64,000 bases of DNA from Agelaius tricolor (Eukaryota; Chordata; Aves; Passeriformes; Icteridae): the NCBI GenBank assembly GCA_023055355.1, contig JALJCS010000002.1:85275001-85339000 (forward strand), read 5' to 3'. The position numbers and the translations under genes are program-made. Positions 1-12,529 of this stretch are shown piece after piece. Below the pieces are notes generated by a model. It did no database searches. It was not told the origin of the DNA and saw nothing but the letters and a program-made list of their open reading frames with translations. Numbering within the stretch: position 1 is the stretch's first letter; the number at the start of each line of letters is the position of its first letter.

Positions 1-208
1 CTAATACCTAATACCTTTCTCTAAACCTCTCCTGGCACAAGCTGAGGCCATTTTCTCTTGTCCTTTTGCTTATTACTTGGCAGAAGGGACCAACCCTCAC
101 CTGGCTACAATCTCCTTTTAGACAGTTGTAGAGAGTAATATGGTCCCCTCTGACTCTCCTTTCCTCCAGGCTAAACATCCCCATCTTGCTCAGCCTTTGT
201 ATGTCTAC
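1..208 (-). mobile_element. CR1 LINE fragment, end of ORF2 (truncated by window edge)
   Basis: On the minus strand this reads as the C-terminal end of the CR1 reverse-transcriptase ORF. The frame at 8-217 contains a stretch like [14 protein letters not shown], followed by K-G and a T-R-E-N-G-L motif. This is the usual CR1 order just before the ORF2 stop. On the plus strand the matching consensus words are the run from 'cctaatacct' through 'caagctgaggccatttt' to 'ctcctttcctccaggctaaac'. The element enters from the left edge, so its 3' end is outside the window. The 5' side stops near 208, consistent with the usual 5' truncation of CR1. It is a dead fragment with no function inferred. Confidence 0.85.
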
Positions 209-707
209 AAAGTGCAAAACACATTTTCACTAGACTACCTGGGCAGCTTTCTTATTTTCTTCTTAGCCATTAATTTAAGCCAGAGAACATTCTAAAATTC
301 TAATAAGTACACAACAGTTATGCCACGGTACAGATAATTTATGCTTTTTCTAATATTATTATGTGTCACTGTTAATGAACTATAGGTTCTATTCCAGTGC
401 TTCACCTGTACCTGCAATTCCATGAGGAGTTGTGAGCAAATTGAAAGATGAAAATTGTCTGGGATCTGGTTATAGTTATAGATTTTTTTCATTGAGGCTG
501 TCCTTCCCCTATTTGAGCTTAGAACGAAAAAAGCCAACATATTGGCTGGACGATATTTGCTTCTTGACAAATACTGTTTGGAGATACTTAGTATAGAGTT
601 ATAATCAATCTTACCCATACATTAGGTAATTTCCATGCAAGACAGAATCAGAAGCCCTGAATAAATGTATTTTCTGAAGTAACTCTAAGTAACACTAATT
701 GTGCAGC
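209..707. other. Intergenic, nothing recognised
   Basis: This is A+T-rich unique-looking sequence between two CR1 fragments. A 108-codon minus-strand open frame at 292-618 has no domain I can recognise, no splice context and no conserved-looking composition, so I treat it as chance. Confidence 0.6.
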
Positions 708-893
708 AGGGTGAAACACTGAAACGAGTTGCACAGAGATGGGGTAGGTACCCCATCCCTAGAAACATTCAGGTCAGGTTGGCCTAGATCAGCAGACTAA
801 CCTAGTTGAAGATGTCCTTGCTCATTGCAGAGAAGTTGGACTAAATGACCTTTAGAAGTTCTTTCCAACCCAAAATATTTTATAATTGAATGA
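708..893 (+). mobile_element. CR1 LINE 3' end
   Basis: The plus strand follows the CR1 3' terminal consensus in order: a diverged 'gggtgaaacactgaaac', then 'ccccatccctagaaacattc', then 'ttgaagatgtccttgctcat' and 'gcagagaagttggactaaat'. It ends in a decayed 'ccaacccaaaatattttata' tail instead of a clean ATTCTATG repeat. Divergence is moderate, so this is not a recent copy. It holds only the last part of ORF2 and the short 3' UTR. It lies on the opposite strand to the fragment at 1-208, so the two are separate insertions. Confidence 0.88.
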
Positions 894-3800
894 TAATTAT
901 CCATGTGAACATACATGCACACAGACACACACATGCTGCAAAAAAAGCTCGCTGCATTAAGAAATGAATTACTATTTCAAATTGCTTCTTGCAGGTAATT
1001 ACTTCTAATTATTACACTGAGTAATAAATTGCTATTTCTAATTACCTGTGGGTACAGTCATAGTAGTTAGAAATGCAATTTGCATGGTTGTTTACATCAC
1101 AAGCATGTTTAAGTAATTGTGCTCCCTTAATTAAATGGAGCAGTCGATGTTAAATAGCATACCATGTTTTGCAGCCTCATGTCCAGTGTCATTTGTTACC
1201 ATTCATGGTGGTTCTGTTTCAGAGAATTGGGGAATAGATGTTGTTGTGTGTGACTGGGGAATTACTATCTTTATTTGAAGCCTACAAGCCCTGTTGACTG
1301 TCTGTGGCTTGACAGGCATTTCTAGAAACGTGCACTGTGTTGTTGAGCTTAAATTACAGCACTGCCTTCTCAGTCTGAGCAAACCTGAACCACTTGCAGA
1401 AAATGACCAAATCCTGTTATCCTTAATCAGTCTCATTTTCCACTCCCCAGGCTTTCTGACAGTGTGAAGGTCTTCACTTGCCCTGATGCTGGCAGTGGGT
1501 ACTCTCACCTCACTTTGGTCTTTCACTCAAGCTCACATGAGCATCTATATATGATGTCTGTCCAGAAAGAAACACATTAGGAGCCTGCTGCAGAGAAGAT
1601 TGCAGTCAGGAATTTACTGCAAAAGCTGTACTAACTTTCCTGATAATCTCTGTGGGTTTGTTGTGTTCCTCTGCTTCCCAGGACCTTCCACACTTGGATG
1701 TTACACATTGCAGTTTGGGGAGGTCTGTAACTCCTCCACTAAAGAGGTCATAGAGCAGAGCAGACTGACTGTCCTTTTCAAGGAAGAAAATGTACACTTT
1801 CTATACAAGGCTTTGAAAGCATAACCAGGGCTTGAGTTCTTTCTTAGGCCTTCCTCCTATGTGTAAATTCACAGTAGTTTACTGGGACTTAGGAGTTGCA
1901 GAACTTTGCCTTTTCCTATGTTGTGCATGCTTATTTTCTCATATTCCCCAGTTTCCATCTCAATTTATAATAATATTCAATGATATCAGAATTGATTGTA
2001 GTAGGGATTAAATGTGTCCCTGTAGAGATGGACAGTCTGCCATCAAGCAAGAGACAAAGAGGCAGGGAAAAAATAAACTAGAGGTACTCAAAAAATATTG
2101 CTTGTCATTCATGTGTCCTTGGAGAGGGAAAGAACTCAGGAAATTTTGGACACAAAGAATACATTGTTGTTAAACATCATTTTTCATGTTTTGTGAGAGA
2201 TATCAGTGGGATGTAAAGTTAAGGAGCTGGAGAGTTCATTCATTGCCTACACACACAAGAGACTTGGAAGAGTGGGTTTTCATATCTGAGGAATATCCTT
2301 GGCGCTGGTAGAAACAGTCCCCAGCTGATGCAAGGGGTTTGTTGTTCTGAGCATGTTATCTTTGTGTATAATAATATTAAAAGATTTTTGTGGTAAAGCA
2401 TTGTGTCTGCTTTGGTAGGGAGGGAGATTCAAAGTAGAAAACAGCCCTGGAAGTGGGGTTTCCTAGAAAAGGGAAGTGATATGAATCATATCACTGTATG
2501 TGATATGAAAGGTGCCATATGGAGAGGCCTGTGAGAGGGCTGGCACTGTCAAAACTCATACTTAATAAATTTGAGAAGTGAAATTAAAATCTTGATCTTA
2601 GAGGACACACCTTGGCACTGTGTGTCTGCTAGGCAAAAAGCATCAAAAGAAAGTTTAAAGATTTGCTGTCCTTTCTTGCCTCTGAGAGGAGCTGATTTTG
2701 GCTCACTTAGTGTTGGCAGGGATTCAGAACTTGATTTTCACTGGAAGTGGTTATTGTCTTAGAGCCAGACCCTGCAAATGCTGCCACAGAGCCTGCAGGA
2801 CTGGGGTCTATGTGGGCTCTGTGCTAGGTACAGAGCACTGTGTCTGTAAGAAGGAGAAGGGACTGAAATGGTGTTAACAGTCCTCCTTGCTGAATTACTG
2901 TTTTATTCTGCTTTTTATACCCATTAGACTCCAACTCTAATCAAGGTGTTGGACTCTGTTTCTCAGGAAGCCAAGTTGGAAAGTAAAGTTGGTGGTTATA
3001 AAATTGTGGCTATTGTACTCCCCAGTGCGAAATAGAGGGCTGTTATTCTTCTAATTATCATAACTAATTAGCTGTATTCACAAGTGAAGAATCAGATGGG
3101 CTAGATCACCACCACCAACTGTTAAAAATGGGTTATTGAATTGCAGTACATGAGACCAGAGGGACTGCTATTACCACCAGTGATCAGCCTGGGATGTGTT
3201 CCCTGCACCATAAAATAATTCAGCCCTGGATTTTCAGAGTGCTTTCAGAAGGGGAAAGTACATGCCAATCCTGGAGTGCAAAAATATCAACTTCAATAGC
3301 ATGAATTCAGTCATCAAGCTGGGTCCCCCAAAAAGAGTACAAGCACTCATGTGTGGAAAGAGATGATTGGGACCCCCTTGGACACAAACTCTGTTGGCTC
3401 CAGGGGATTGAGATAAGCCATGAGGCTGGTGCTATCTTCTCAACTCTCCATCCTTTTGGTAGTGAGGCTGGTCTGTGCCATGAACTAGCAGTGGACAAAC
3501 TGGAAGTGATCTTGGTGTAAAGCTAGGTCTGAGTTAATTAGCCTATCTGATGAGCTTGATTGTATCACTGCCCTGCTATCACATCTGTGTATGAACTGTG
3601 TGTTGCACTGCACAAAGCCTCACAGATAATGTCCTTTGGGCCAAATTCTTAGAGTCAGTTTAAGTACCTCAAGTTTGTGACCTGCATTAAGTGGATATCT
3701 AAAAAGGGGAATTCAGGAGGTTCAAAAGGCAGCAGGACATAGTCCCACCCACGTGCTCCCAGAAATCTGCAGGTAGAAAGGCGTGCAGGCTGTGTTTTGG

Positions 3801-6224
3801 TAGAATAACCAAACCACTTGGAATCAAGTGGCAATCTGACCTGAAACAATGCCATTTTGGCTTGAATAATTTCAGCATGGCTCCCCTTGAGATAAACAAA
3901 GATCTTATTATCCCAGCTATGATCATTAATATGGTAAATTCAGCAGACATTCCAGTGCAATAATAAAAACATTTTAATAAGATTCACACAGCACAGCTAG
4001 AGTTGATGGTTTAAGTGATCTAGGAATAGAAACTCCTGACTGGTGCACCAAAATCTGTCAGGGTTATTGGCGGGACCTCTAGAATTATATTAGGATTACA
4101 AATGGATTTTGCAAGGGCACTGGAAAACTTTTGAAATATCACAGATTTCACAGTTCAGATGTAGCTTAACAAACTACATGCTCCACTCTGTTTAATTGTC
4201 CTGGGGCAAGAGCCTTCTGCTACCATAGGGACATGCTTCAATGGGAGCACACAGAAAGTGGCAACTGATCACAACCCTCTGTAAAGATTTTTGACAGAAC
4301 TTGGCCATGAGTCTGCCACACTATATTGCACTCATATAGATCTTTGATCTGTTGTGGTAATGTGAGTCTGTGTAGAGGTGGAGCTGTGGTTGTAGAGAGT
4401 TGGATTGCATATACAATCCCCTCTGAGCTCTACAGACCAATGGCATTCACACTCTTGTCTCTTAGAGCTGCCAGGCTGTGGTCTCTACACTGATGAAACT
4501 GCCATGCATCACCAAGGCACCTCTCTTGGGTTGTATGAAGGTGGCTACCAGCTCCTTCCATTGCCTGCATAATCTGCTGTCCTCAGCAGCAGCTTCATTT
4601 TTGGAGCCAAAACTGTCAGGACAGATACATTGGTGTTCTCCACAAACATAGTAGTGTCCAACTGAGTTGCAGAATCAGAACTTTACAATTGAAATAGTAA
4701 AGCAGGTATGTTTTATTCTGGCTGGGACACATGGGGGAATATTTCCACTCTACCTGTCTACCTGGTGAGACAGGTTTCAGGTTTAAATACACATTGATCC
4801 CCCAAGCCCACACCTCCCTGCCTGCCCATTCCCTGCCCATTCCCTGCCTCTTGCACTTCCTATTACAATTGGTCTCCTGCAGTGCCACCCCTTCTGGTGG
4901 TCATGGGCAGGGGTCTCCTTGATGAAATAAGAGATTTTCCTCAGGTGTGTTTGCCTCTTGACATCATCTCTGGCAAGCAAAGTGGAAGTTTGGCTGATTC
5001 CCAGGTCAGTTTGTCCTGGCCAAAACCAGGAGCCTGGTTTTTGCTGACTTCTTAAGCAAAAGGTTCTGCTTTATCAGGTTTCCACAATGAGTCTTGCTTT
5101 ACTGAGTTTTCTTATCTTTATGGCCTTTACTTAGCAACTATATTCTTACTCCTTCTGTTACAAGTTGTTTCTACCTAACAAGTTACATTCCTATGTGTTT
5201 TGTTACAAATTGTTTTTTCTACTTTTACAAACTTGCTAAATAAGCTAGATATATTTTTGTTTCCCTCCACCTGCTGAAGTACATTATATGCTTCTAAAAC
5301 TTCATAAAGATGCATGTTTCCCATATCACAACAGAGCTCATTCATGGGGGTCTTTTAGAATATGCCTATTCCCACATGCAATGTGAAACAAGCTGAGAGT
5401 GATGATCCTTCTTTGTTCCTGAACTTCAGCCTTTGAAGGCTGAAGGAGAATGGTGGTGGCTCGTCCTTGCAAAAAAAACACATTACAGGCTTTCACAGCT
5501 GATCTCTGGAAGATGCTGAGGCTGAACATAAAAGATGTAGGAAAACTTGTAAGGAGTTATTGCAAGGAGTTATTATCAGAAATTCTCCTGGTCTCTATCC
5601 AGAGGCAGCATGGGAAGGCTCTGGCACTACCTCTGGTGCCTGCAGGACTCTTCTGACAGCCTCAAGTCTATCTGACCTGAAACAAAAACTGTACCTGTGC
5701 TAGAACCCTGCAGGTGCTAGGAAGAGAGAAACCAGAGTGATGCCTATGGGAGAGGGGGGAAAGTAACAGTGAAGTGTCAGAGATTTGAGAATACCACTGC
5801 TAAAACACAGAACAAAAAGCTGCTGCATGAACATGAAAACAAAATCAGCTGGAGATTAGGAGAAAATTGGTAGAGTTGTACCTTGGCTTGTGATGTTTGT
5901 ACTAGTCCTAGGTAACCATCTGCTGAGCTGTCAGGCCAGGCTGGGCTTCTTTGTTTATGTTTTATATTATTTGTTTTTCTGTTATTTTAAAATTAATTTT
6001 ACAAAAGGAAATAAAATAATTTTGTCACTTCAAAAGGAAACCATCTGAAAGATGATTTAGGCTGCACATGCTGAAGATCCTTCCAGGAATTTTGTCTGCC
6101 TGGCACAAATGCAGCTGCAGCACAATTCCTTGGTCTGCCTCCTTCTCTGTGACTGTCTGCCAAGCAACAAATTGAAGGATCCACTGACCAACAAGCTGGG
6201 CTATTTTACTATTTCCCCAGCTCC
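894..6224. other. Long intergenic stretch, mostly unrecognised
   Basis: No gene is supported here. A possible regulatory cluster lies at 980-1160 (listed separately). A 9-bp inverted repeat with a 3-nt spacer sits at 2475-2495. At about 4817-4845 there is a short 11-bp tandem of the 'cctgcccattc' type. From about 5150 to 5240 the motif 'ttacaagttgttt' recurs with changes, giving the stretch 4700-5330 an LTR-like feel, but I could not find ends or a target duplication and do not call it. Open frames at 1203-1526 and 4616-4888 (both minus) carry no recognisable domain. Confidence 0.5.
980..1160. promoter_or_regulatory. Candidate enhancer-like cluster of homeodomain and octamer sites
   Basis: Exact TAATTA cores occur at 996-1001, 1006-1011, 1039-1044 and 1128-1133. 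A perfect octamer (ATTTGCAT, the reverse of ATGCAAAT) lies at 1078-1085, inside the near-palindrome 'atgcaatttgcat'. Such density of homeodomain and POU-type sites, in a stretch with no repeat signature, resembles vertebrate developmental conserved non-coding elements. A+T-rich DNA produces TAATTA by chance, so this is only a lead. No target gene is visible in the window. Confidence 0.25.
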
Positions 6225-6352
6225 TCATAAATTGGTTTAGTGTTAGGAGAGACCTTAAAGATCCTCTGCTTCCAACCCCTCTGCCATGGACTGGGCCACC
6301 TTCCACTAGACCAGGCTGCACAAAGCCCCATCCTTGAAAACTTTCAGTGATC
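6225..6352 (-). mobile_element. CR1 LINE 3' end, short
   Basis: Read on the plus strand, 'tcataaattggtttagtgtt', 'aggagagaccttaaagatcc', 'ccaacccctctgccatgg' and 'ccttccactagaccaggctg' follow the reverse complement of the CR1 3' end in order. Only the last ~130 bp are kept and the tail repeat is eroded. The similarity stops after 'cttgaaaactttcag'. Confidence 0.85.
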
Positions 6353-9300
6353 CATGACTTTGACTTTTGGATCTTCTCTTTACAGACTGGCAAGCCTTTG
6401 TATTGCTCTTCATTCCTTCTGCATTGGACTGTGATTGTTTCTTCTTAACAGCATTACAACTTTGGTGTTGCACAAGAGTTTACTGAGAATTTACCCATTC
6501 ATTCATTGTGAATCATCTTCTCATCTGGTTTATGTGAACAAAGCACCACATCACAAGCATGGAAAGTCAGCAGTGACTTCATAAGACAGTTTTGGACCTA
6601 AAATGCTGCATCTGATAAAAGTAATAAGGCAGAAGTAAAAAAGTTGGCTTGGTAAAAATCCTGAAAACAGGTCAAATAATACAGATTGCCCAAAGGAATC
6701 CAGGACTCTCCTGGGCTGAGGGAACTGCCAGGCTCCCAAACATGGAGGACCATCAAATGCTGCCTCATTTCAGTCAAAGAACACAAACCGTTTCTGAGCA
6801 ATTCCTCTCTGGATGCAGTTTACAAGGCTGAAGTGCTTTTGTTGTATTTATTACCTGAATATGATTTTATCAAGTATCTCTGCCAGTCACCATTCTCTGC
6901 CTTGGAAATTCAGCTATATTTCAATTGCTGTGGTGCTTTACAGGCCAGCACCTGGGTGTTAATCACATGCCAGGAGTAATATGGCAAAATAAAATCACTT
7001 CTGTCCAACATGAAAACAAATAATACAAGATTAAATAGCCTAATTTGAAAGCACAGCCCACACATTCCCTATTTGAGCTGTTAATCACAGTTCAAATGGC
7101 TGAAACTGAAGTAATTATTAAAATATAATTAGTTTATACAGTTGGCAGAATGTGTTTTGGCACATCTCTTGACTTGAAGCACTTTCAATGCACCCATCAC
7201 ACAGAGGCCTGATTTGACATTAAGACATGGAGCTGATATTCTGGGAATCTGAGCTTTATTCCTGGGTGTCTGATAAAATTCCTGTGTTACTTTTCTTGGT
7301 CTTATCACTTCTCTGTGTCTCAGTTCCTCGTCAGTAGAAGAGATATGAGATGGAAACATCCTTTGCCTGACTGCTTGCTCTATTTAAACTAAAAGCCCTT
7401 TAGGTATGGGATTGTTTCTTAATGTGTTTATACAGTGTCAGATAATGAGGACTTGATCATGTTTGAACAACAAAATGCAGACTAGTAGACCACTGTGTTG
7501 CTGTATGAATCCAGAGAGAATGTTTTCATGCTGTTCCCTGCATGATAGAGGAAAAATTTTAAAACATTTTTAATACTGATAGCATGATGTGCAATATTAC
7601 CTAAAAAACAGGCAATAAAAGAATAGGAGGAAGCTTTTAGATGCCTAGTAGATAATTTCTTAATGATCATTGTGAGGAAATAGTGCCCTGGAATAAAATT
7701 TCAAAAAGACCTATTGTTTTCCCACTGCATTGCACATATACAGTCCCACATTAAGATCCAGAAATAGTGGAAAGTAGCTTACAACATCTTCCCTGAAGAT
7801 GATGGTGGATGGGTGTGACTATTTTGACACAGATCTGCCTGCAGTTCCTCTGGCCCATTTTGGGCTCTGTGAACAGGCAGTGCAAATGCTGCTCACCCGT
7901 GGGAATCACCTGGCAGCCTTGGCTCAGGAAAAGGGCTTACAGCTCATGCTTCAGTGCCAGGGATTTCAGCAGGGCTTGGAGCACATGCCCATAGTTAGCA
8001 ATGTGATTAAGCTTCCTTCCTGAATACAGGCAGTTTCCCTGTCCTGGCCTCTTTATAATGTTTGGATTCCACTTTGATGAAATGCACAGCAGCGTTCTTC
8101 TTGACCAGCCTGATCCCCACACCTGCACTGCCAGCTCCAATCCTGGCAGCACTCAGTATTAGTTAAGAAAACAGGGCTGGAGTGCCACTTTGAGCACAGA
8201 CTCTGCAAATCCCAGTTTGCTGAATTACTAACACCCTGCCACCATCTCTAATTGTAATGGCTGCTGGTTCCAGACAGCATCTGTGCCCAGTTTGAGGAAT
8301 AGACCATTGCCAGTAGGAATCTCAAAAGACAGCTGGGGCAGGGTGGCAGTAAGTTTGGCTCCCTTTCTTCTGTACAGTCTTCTAGTTTTATCCTACCAGG
8401 CTTTGCATCCTCCACACACTTCCATATGCCCTAACAGTGTCACACTGGGCTGTCCTCAGCTGCATGACATGAAAATGGTGCCCTGCTGGGTGGCAGCTCA
8501 GCCTTTGTGACATTTCACACACAGAAAAAAAAAGGAAAGATCGCAAGAGTTGTGATCTCTTAAGGCTTTTTATTTCTAGAAATAGTACCTATGCAAGCAA
8601 CACAAAGCAATGCTTCATGATATTCATGGTGTGTTTTTAGTGTGCAGACTGCATAACTACTTAAAGTTCATCTCTCCAAAACAGTGGGTTTCCAACCCTC
8701 CAGTTCTGCTTCAGTTCTGGTGCTGAAGTTGCATGAGATCTGGTGCAAATTTAAAGTCACCTGCTACTTTTATTGTAGAAGGAGTAAATAAAAATATCTT
8801 TAGGAAAAAAGGAGGTTCTTGCATGAGAAATCTCTTTTTTTTTCCTGTATTACTTTTGACAAAGCACAAATGTAAACTCTTTTGTCGAATTACAATTTCA
8901 TCCTGTTGGAAGTGAGTTAATTTTAAGAAATAGAATTTAATTTATTTCTAGAAAAATATAGTCATACATTTTGAAACAAAAATGTTTTATGTGAAATTTT
9001 CTGTGAAATTTGAATAGGATTTTGTTTGTCTCTTCTGCTAAGCATTCCTCAGATAGTTTTACTTTTATGGATATTTACTCAGCTCTGAGCATATAAAGCT
9101 ACTTAAAGTTATCACCTGCTTGTTTTTTAATAACTGAAACAAAAATTTATAATTCTTGCATCACTGAGAAACTCTAATGATCAAACTGCCGTGAAGAACT
9201 AATGATATAGTAGAAGTGGTAATTTGAAAATAATTCAGTCTTTAACTTAGCCATGAAAAAATATATTTCTGTTAAAGAAATAAGTGGTGATTTGTTTCCG

Positions 9301-9790
9301 TCAAGGACAGAAAATATCTTTGCTGCTCAAAATACACAGCTAACACCAGCAACTGCAAAATGTCTTGAATTTGCAGAGCTACATTTTATTGCAAGCTAGG
9401 ATGCTAAGACTCAAAGAGAGGAGACCAATATACCCTCCTCAGTCTATAATTCAGGAGATGGGAAATTCGTGGTCTTCAGCATCATCGGAGAAGATCCACC
9501 AAGCAGAATATTGGAAAGGGGGAATAGAGGGGTGTCCTTCCTCTTATCATTTCCATTATCTGGTTGAGGTCTCTCCTTACCTGTATCCCTGCCAGTGTCC
9601 GTGCCCGGTCCCTGCGTTCCCATGCTGTAGGAAGTCCCCAGGTCCTTAACTTAGGGCTGTCCAGAAGAGGCCCTGTGTCAGAGGTGTTGGTGTTGGGAGG
9701 CACTGAGCCCTTTACACTGCTGGACTGCAGTAATGGATGTGCATCTTCCACATTCTGCCTTGAAATGCCCCTTGGGAACAACATAGCTAT
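6353..9790. other. Intergenic, nothing firmly recognised
   Basis: I see no repeat signature or exon here. The open frame at 7799-8023 (plus, 74 codons) looks superficially protein-like but matches no family I know and has no splice or start context. The stretch 9365-9790 is richer in CpG than its surroundings (for example near 9466-9490 and 9596-9625). It abuts the LTR that follows and may be retroviral flank or captured sequence, but I could not identify it. Confidence 0.5.
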
Positions 9791-10250
9791 TGTAAACAAG
9801 GTGCCCCAACGAGGGGAGAGAATGATGCCTCTGACTCCATGTTCTCAGAAGGCTAATTTATTATTCTATTCTATTCTATTCTATTCTATTCTATTCTATT
9901 CTATTCTATTCTATTCTATTCTATTCTATTCTATTCTATTCTATTCTATACAAAAAAGATACTTACTGAATGCTAAAATGATAATAATGAAAACTTGTGA
10001 CTCTTTCCAGAGTCCCAACACAGCTTGGCCCCAATTGGCCAATGAGTCAAAACAACTCACACCAAAATCCAATGAAACAATCACCTTTGGGTAAACAATC
10101 TCCAAACACATTCCAGACGAGCACAACACAGGAGAAGCAAATGAGATAAGAGGTGTTTTCCTTTTCGCTGAGGCCTCTCTCACTGCCTTTCATCTTCCCA
10201 GGAGCAAAACCCTGGGCAAAGGAATTTTTTCAGAGAATGTGAATGCCACA
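9791..10250 (-). mobile_element. Endogenous-retrovirus LTR, minus strand, probably solo
   Basis: On the minus strand the block begins near 10250 with a TG-type start and 'ggcattcacattctctg'. It continues through 'gtgattgtttcattggattt' and 'gactctggaaagagtcacaa', then reaches an A+T-rich part now occupied by a TAGAA array. A polyadenylation signal AATAAA (minus strand, 9857-9862) lies just before 'gccttctgagaacatggagt', and the block ends '...ttgtttaca' at 9791. That order (TATA-poor U3, AATAAA near the end, TG...CA ends) is LTR-like, and the sequence resembles a songbird ERV LTR I remember; the class was not determined. I find no primer-binding site beyond the 9791 end and no clear target duplication, so it is most simply a solo LTR whose exact ends may be off by a few bases. 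Confidence 0.72.
9862..9949. repeat. (TTCTA)n microsatellite, about 17.6 units
   Basis: This is an uninterrupted pentanucleotide array of 88 bp. It sits inside the LTR at 9791-10250, about the place where related LTRs (as I recall them) have an irregular A+T-rich run. It creates the S-I-L-F-Y repeats in the open frame at 9564-10094, which is therefore an artefact. Perfect long arrays are prone to length change, so this copy is probably polymorphic. Confidence 0.98.
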
Positions 10251-12479
10251 CACACCCACTCTTCCTCCCAAAGAGGGACATCAGTGAGCTGCAACTGTGT
10301 CCCAGCAACTGGGATCCAGGAATTAGCAGAGTTCAGCAAGGAAGCAAAAGAACCTGGAAAATGGAAGTGGAGCAAATGGTGAATTTCCATCTGCTTTGCT
10401 GCAAAGATGAAGGAGCTGTTTAGATCCCATGATGCAGTGTGATCTTCACCTTGATAGCAGAGAGACTATCAGGGCTAATTGAATTTACCCTGTTGTTACT
10501 GAAATGCTGTATAATAATTATATCTACCCAAACCTACACCTTGCATATAGATGGCCTAGTTTTTAGTGCAGTGCAGAGTTTCTAATGAATAAAAATCTGC
10601 ATGCTGGCATGATCTATAAATAAGAGGTACAGTCCAGCAGCAGAATCCTTAAATAGATAATATTTCTGGGGAGCAAACAGTTCCTGAATGCTAGCATAAA
10701 ACTGAATGCTTTTTAGAACATAAAATTTAGTGATAAATCCAAGGCACAAAAGTCATATTCCACCTCCAAGGTTTAAAAGGGTTTTTATTAGGATGTGGGG
10801 TTTTGGCCTGGCAGAACATAAAAGGAAACAAAACCAACCCAGTTTGAAAAGATTGGTTGCAGCTCCAGTTATGGGTAGCCCTTTGAATTTAGAAATGAAT
10901 AATGCAATGCTTCATTAAGACTATCATTCTCTTAATCATGCTTGGGTTTTTTTTTAGCAAAATAGCATTCTAGCAGTGGAGTAGCAGAAAGCACAAGAGT
11001 GGGAATATTGGGCTGGCAAGTGGCTGAGAGATAATGTCAGGGTTCAAGTGAACACGGGAACCTCTTTGTCCTGAGCCTTGTCTCAATTTCAGTTCTGTGT
11101 TAAAGCTATGCCTTGAGGTGATCCATGAAATACACAAAAGGACACCAAGGAGAAAAAACACAAATCAAACCGAGGCTCATATTTTATTAGGCCATTGGTG
11201 GTTGCACTCCACCTTTGGTTCTATTTTCACCTCACACAGTATCATCTCCCCAATGTTTTAACTCAAGCAGGAGAAAATAGTCCCATTTTTCTTCTGGAGT
11301 CCTTTTAGATGGATGTTAAACTGTCTAATTAGAGCTTTCTTCAAAAACTGGGTTTCTTGAATTATTCATTGACCTGGTGGTATGGGGCAAGGTTAACACA
11401 GCCTCAGGTACTCTTTAACTTTTGTTGGAGAAGTTCTTCTAAAAAACTGCAAAAAAACCCCTGTTCTACCCTGAAAACATTAAGTAGGGTAATAAGAGAA
11501 GCTTTCCTTAATTCAGATTTATGTAACATATCTAAGTTTAGGATGCTCTAAATGAAACTACTGCAGCAGAATCAGAGGTGGCTGCATTGCTCTTCTAAAT
11601 AGCACTGAGAGAATATGTATCTACCTAGACTTGTTGAGAGTAGTGAGGAGGGACTCTGCTGCCTGTTTACAGAATTTCTGCTTTCTGCAGCTTGTTGCAG
11701 GAAATACTTGCAATATTCATCCAAGGCTGCCCAAGGGACAGCTAGAAAGTAAAATGTTAATTGTGAAGATCCTTTCCCCCCCCACAATTTTCTTAAGGTT
11801 CCATGGAGAACATAGAGGAAATATTGAGAATCTTTTGCGCTACCAATGCCATTTTGTGATGCTTATGGGCCCTTTAAAATTAAGTGACAGATATCAGCTC
11901 TCTATCAGGCACTATGGTGTTGTGAGCTACTGTATATTCTTACAGCAATCAGGTATTTCTGACAAATAAAAACCTCTCTGACATATATGCTTCTTTTGCC
12001 TTTATTGCAAAGTTTTAATCCAAGTTCTGAGAGAGCAGAAGCTGTCTGTCTTTACCATGTTGAGCCAGAGTATGAGATGAAATGAACAAGACCATATTTG
12101 TACTTTGCTGTGAACCACTTCTACATGAATATTAGGTTATTTTTCTAAATTTCAGTTTTATGTGCAACTGATTGCTGCTGTCATTGTAGCAAAATTGTAT
12201 CTTTATGGAAAAATAATCTAAAAGTACTTTTAATATTTCCTGACCAGGGACTCAGTATCACATATATGGAAATTATGAATATATGCAAAAATAAGTATCT
12301 GGAGAGGAAAGTCCAGTAATTGTCTCAAAATTTGTGAATTTCTGTCATGAGAGAACCTGTGGAATATGGAAGGGAAAAGCTTAATCATATACTGAAGAAC
12401 CATTGTCTCTTGAATGGTCCTATGGGGAAATGGGGGAATTGAGGCAAAGGGCTTCAGGAGGTGACATTTTAGATAATTT
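10251..12479. other. Intergenic, nothing recognised
   Basis: Unique-looking, moderately A+T-rich DNA with no repeat signature I recognise. Open frames at 11572-11787 (minus) and 11631-11969 (plus) overlap antisense to each other and have no recognisable domain. Confidence 0.5.
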
Positions 12480-12529
12480 TAGTTTTTTAAATACCTAGAT
12501 ACTTTAGTTTTTTAAATACCTAGATACTT
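12480..12529. repeat. Exact 25-bp tandem duplication
   Basis: The unit beginning 'tagttttttaaatacctaga' occurs at 12480-12504 and again, without a mismatch, at 12505-12529. Perfect identity means a recent slippage or repair duplication. No function is suggested. Confidence 0.97.

Noticed and set aside
4700..5330. Possible LTR
   Set aside because: Recurring 'ttacaagttgttt'-like motifs and a C-rich part look LTR-like, but no ends, polyadenylation signal placement or target duplication could be found.
7799..8023. 74-codon plus-strand open frame with protein-like composition
   Set aside because: No recognisable domain, a second overlapping frame of similar length on the same strand, and no splice or promoter context. 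It is short enough to occur by chance.
9862..9949. Regular array resembling a CRISPR or satellite
   Set aside because: The repeat unit is 5 bp with no spacers and the genome is vertebrate. It is a microsatellite.
9564..10094. 176-codon plus-strand open frame
   Set aside because: It crosses unrelated sequence, the TTCTA array (giving S-I-L-F-Y repeats) and an LTR on the opposite strand. Its length is due to the array lacking stops.
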